64,000 nucleotides of DNA, taken from contig JAEWWT010000010.1 of assembly GCA_023396225.1 (NCBI GenBank), positions 124,001-188,000 of the forward strand, in the 5' to 3' direction. This DNA is from Bacillota bacterium. GTDB lineage: Bacteria; Bacillota; Clostridia; Oscillospirales; Ruminococcaceae. Positions 61,989 to 64,000 of this stretch are shown piece after piece. The notes below the pieces were generated by a model that searched no databases, was not told where the DNA came from, and saw nothing but the letters and a program-made list of their open reading frames with translations. Every line of letters begins with the position of its first letter. The first letter of the stretch is position 1. The translations under genes and the position numbers were made by a program.

Positions 61989-62483
61989 ATGATTTTTATT
62001 TCACTAATTATAACAGTGCTGCTGATCGGAGCTGATCAGTACATCAAATACTGGGCTGAAACAAATCTTGTTCCTGGAACAACCCAATCTGTTATAAAGA
62101 TTGGTGATACGGAAATATTCAATCTGACATACTGTGAAAACAGAGGAGCGGCTTTCAGCTTTCTAAGCGGAAAGCAAACGTTGCTTATTGCTATAACAAT
62201 TGTTGCTCTCATTGCTATTACTGTGTTTGTTCTGCGTTCAAAAAGCAAAAGTATACTTTTGTTTACAGCGTATACACTCATTATTTCAGGTGGAATCGGA
62301 AACCTTATTGACAGAGTATCACAAGGGTATGTAATTGACTATATAGAGTTCAGAATGTTCAACTTTGCAATATTCAATTTTGCTGATATATGTGTTGTTA
62401 TTGGTGGTATGCTTATGGTACTGTATGTTTTCATAACTGAAAGAAAAGCAATGCAGATTTCCAATGGTGAAACTAATGGATGA
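61989..62483 (+). CDS. lspA: Lipoprotein signal peptidase (signal peptidase II)
   Basis: 164 residues from ATG 61989 (SD GGAG). Four TM helices. The catalytic Asp pair is in GNLIDR and FNFADICV, and NRGAAFSFL is also conserved. It cleaves lipoprotein signal peptides such as that of the LRR lipoprotein in this window. It overlaps rluD by 8 bp. Confidence 0.95.
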   Translation: MIFISLIITVLLIGADQYIKYWAETNLVPGTTQSVIKIGDTEIFNLTYCENRGAAFSFLSGKQTLLIAITIVALIAITVFVLRSKSKSILLFTAYTLIISGGIGNLIDRVSQGYVIDYIEFRMFNFAIFNFADICVVIGGMLMVLYVFITERKAMQISNGETNG

Positions 62484-63378
62484 GCATATTTTTACTGTTG
62501 ATAATATTGACAGTGAAACAAGAATTGATAAATGGATATGCAGTCAGGACATCGAGCTTACACGTTCAATGATTCAGAAACTTATTAAAGATGGAAATGT
62601 TACTGTCAATGAAAAAGCAGTTTCAAAAAGTTACAATGTTTCTGTTGGTGATGTTGTTTCAATAAATATTCCGGAGCCTAAAGTGCTTGATGTTTGTCCG
62701 CAGAATATTCCTGTAGAAATAGTGTATCAGGACGATGACCTGCTGGTTGTAAACAAACCAAAAGGTATGGTTGTTCATCCTGCGGCAGGAAATTATGACG
62801 GAACGCTTGTCAATGCTCTGCTTTATCATTGCAGAGGTCAGCTTTCTTCCATAAATGGTGTTATCCGTCCGGGAATAGTTCATAGAATTGACAAGGATAC
62901 AAGCGGATTGCTTATTGTTGCAAGAAATGATAAGTCACATCTTGACCTTGCTGAGCAGATAAAGGCACATTCTTTTACAAGAGAATATGAGGCGGTTGTC
63001 TGCGGCAGACTGAAAGAGCCATCGGGGACAATTGATTTACCTATTGGCAGACATCCGATTGACAGAAAGAAAATGTGTGTTACGGATAAAAACTCAAGGA
63101 ATGCCGTTACGGACTATTTTACAATACAGGAATATGATAAACATTCTCATATAAGACTTAAGCTTCATACAGGACGGACTCATCAGATTAGAGTGCATAT
63201 GTCATACGTTGGACATGCAGTGTTGGGTGATGAAGTATACGGTAAAAAGTCGCCTTTATGTGAAGGTCAATGCCTTCATGCAAAGAAAATCGGTTTTATT
63301 CATCCGACGACAAAAGAGTATATGGAATTTGACAGTGATTTGCCTGACTATTTTAAAAAAGTACTAAAAAATATTTGA
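62476..63378 (+). CDS. rluD: 23S rRNA pseudouridine synthase, RluD type
   Basis: 300 residues from ATG 62476; an ATG at 62464 is also in frame. An N-terminal S4 domain (TRIDKWICSQDIELTRSMIQ) precedes the RluA-family catalytic domain. The catalytic Asp is in HRIDKDTSGLLIVA, with GRTHQIRVHMSYVGH later. It makes pseudouridines in 23S rRNA. Confidence 0.93.
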   Translation: MDEHIFTVDNIDSETRIDKWICSQDIELTRSMIQKLIKDGNVTVNEKAVSKSYNVSVGDVVSINIPEPKVLDVCPQNIPVEIVYQDDDLLVVNKPKGMVVHPAAGNYDGTLVNALLYHCRGQLSSINGVIRPGIVHRIDKDTSGLLIVARNDKSHLDLAEQIKAHSFTREYEAVVCGRLKEPSGTIDLPIGRHPIDRKKMCVTDKNSRNAVTDYFTIQEYDKHSHIRLKLHTGRTHQIRVHMSYVGHAVLGDEVYGKKSPLCEGQCLHAKKIGFIHPTTKEYMEFDSDLPDYFKKVLKNI

Positions 63379-63385
63379 GGTTATT

Positions 63386-64000
63386 ATGGGTTTTGATATT
63401 TCTAAGGTTTTTCTAATTACAGATCTTGACGGAACACTTATTCCGCATAGCAAAATACTGTCAGAAAAGGATCTGAAAGCAATAGACAGATTCAGACAGC
63501 ACGGAGGTAAATTTACAATTGCAACAGGACGTATTATTCAATCTGCAAGTAAGTATTACGATCAGCTTGAAACTGACGTTCCTGTAATTCTCTGCAATGG
63601 CGGGATGATATATGACAGGGTAAATAACGAAGTGCTCAGGCATCATATTCTTGGCAAAAATGTAAGACCTTTTGTTGAAGAAGTAATTGAAAAATATCCT
63701 TTCATCGGTGTTGAACTTGACTTTGATAAAAATATTTATGTTGCGAATATGACTGATTTTGAGCAGATGCATATTAAACTTACAGGCATTAAAGTTACTG
63801 AAAAGAAGCTTAAAGATATTCCTGACGGATGGGACAAGGTTCTGTTTACAATGGATAATGATTTTATTCCTGAATTCAGGGACTATTGCCTTTCAAAAAA
63901 TGTTGAGAATGCTGTCTTTGTTCCATCAGGCAAAAGCTTTTTTGAGATGCTCCCTGCAAACTGTTCTAAGGGAAGTTCATTGAAGGATCTTATTGAAATC
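63386..64000 (+). CDS. HAD-superfamily Cof-type phosphatase (3' end outside window)
   Basis: The frame from ATG 63386 (GAGG 5 nt upstream) stays open to the window edge, giving 205 residues. Motif I is ITDLDGTLIP with the nucleophile Asp, followed by TIATGR (motif II) and a C2-type cap. Cof-like HAD hydrolases dephosphorylate sugar phosphates, nucleotides or PLP; the substrate is not identifiable. 7 bp after rluD, so co-transcribed. Confidence 0.88.
   Translation, partial: MGFDISKVFLITDLDGTLIPHSKILSEKDLKAIDRFRQHGGKFTIATGRIIQSASKYYDQLETDVPVILCNGGMIYDRVNNEVLRHHILGKNVRPFVEEVIEKYPFIGVELDFDKNIYVANMTDFEQMHIKLTGIKVTEKKLKDIPDGWDKVLFTMDNDFIPEFRDYCLSKNVENAVFVPSGKSFFEMLPANCSKGSSLKDLIEI

Noticed and set aside
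1..64000. tRNA, rRNA, CRISPR arrays, prophage or intact insertion sequences
   Set aside because: None could be seen in any intergenic region; only one decayed integrase was found.

Overview
The window looks like the chromosome of a low-GC, Gram-positive Clostridia bacterium, most likely a Ruminococcus-like member of the Oscillospiraceae that lives on plant glucans. The evidence is: a CBM2-like/GH5 endoglucanase; a membrane-anchored GH44-type protein; a malQ amylomaltase; a tryptophan T-box; a class I cyclic-di-GMP riboswitch; and the Firmicutes-type block yggS-sepF-ylmH-divIVA-ileS-lspA-rluD. Promoters are mostly near-consensus sigma-A boxes with 17-bp spacers. Ribosome binding sites are AGGAGG- or AAAGGA-like. 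No rRNA, tRNA, CRISPR array or intact mobile element was seen. The species assignment is inference.

Bases 1-13.2k: the 3' part of a GH5 cellulase gene, a proline-type Na+ symporter (putP), a metallo-beta-lactamase-fold hydrolase and a group of small membrane proteins, one of them broken at a poly-A tract. A signalling locus follows. A CHASE2-adenylate cyclase is divergent from a c-di-GMP riboswitch that heads genes for a FecR-domain membrane protein and a secreted beta-helix-like protein. Next come a CobU homologue without the usual guanylylated histidine and a lone PilT ATPase.

Bases 13.2k-25.4k: a GAF-GGDEF diguanylate cyclase, a sugar isomerase/epimerase-like protein, an MFS exporter with a TetR repressor and two matching 19-bp operators, and a Trp T-box leader in front of a complete ECF tryptophan transporter (trpP-ecfA-ecfA-ecfT). 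After these are a decayed integrase, the GGGtGRT / iron-sulfur scaffold-like gene pair, a DHH phosphoesterase and nth.

Bases 25.4k-42.0k: malQ, degV, trmL, a pyridoxal-kinase-like gene, ung behind a hairpin-rich leader, an SLC13-type permease, the GH44-type membrane protein followed by a Cache-PAS-GGDEF cyclase, prmA, eno, a TVP38 protein, an HD hydrolase, small unknown genes and an LRR lipoprotein. Two points stand out. The leaders of malQ and the LRR lipoprotein gene share a roughly 110-bp homologous element. A self-contained transcription unit (promoter, 39-codon ORF, terminator) sits at 40578-40820.

Bases 42.0k-64.0k: housekeeping genes. The shikimate operon aroF-aroB-aroA-aroC is followed by a DUF4364 gene. 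Then comes a long co-directional block for tRNA modification, mismatch repair, Hfq, cell division, isoleucyl-tRNA synthetase, lipoprotein signal peptidase and RluD, ending in a HAD hydrolase cut by the window edge.
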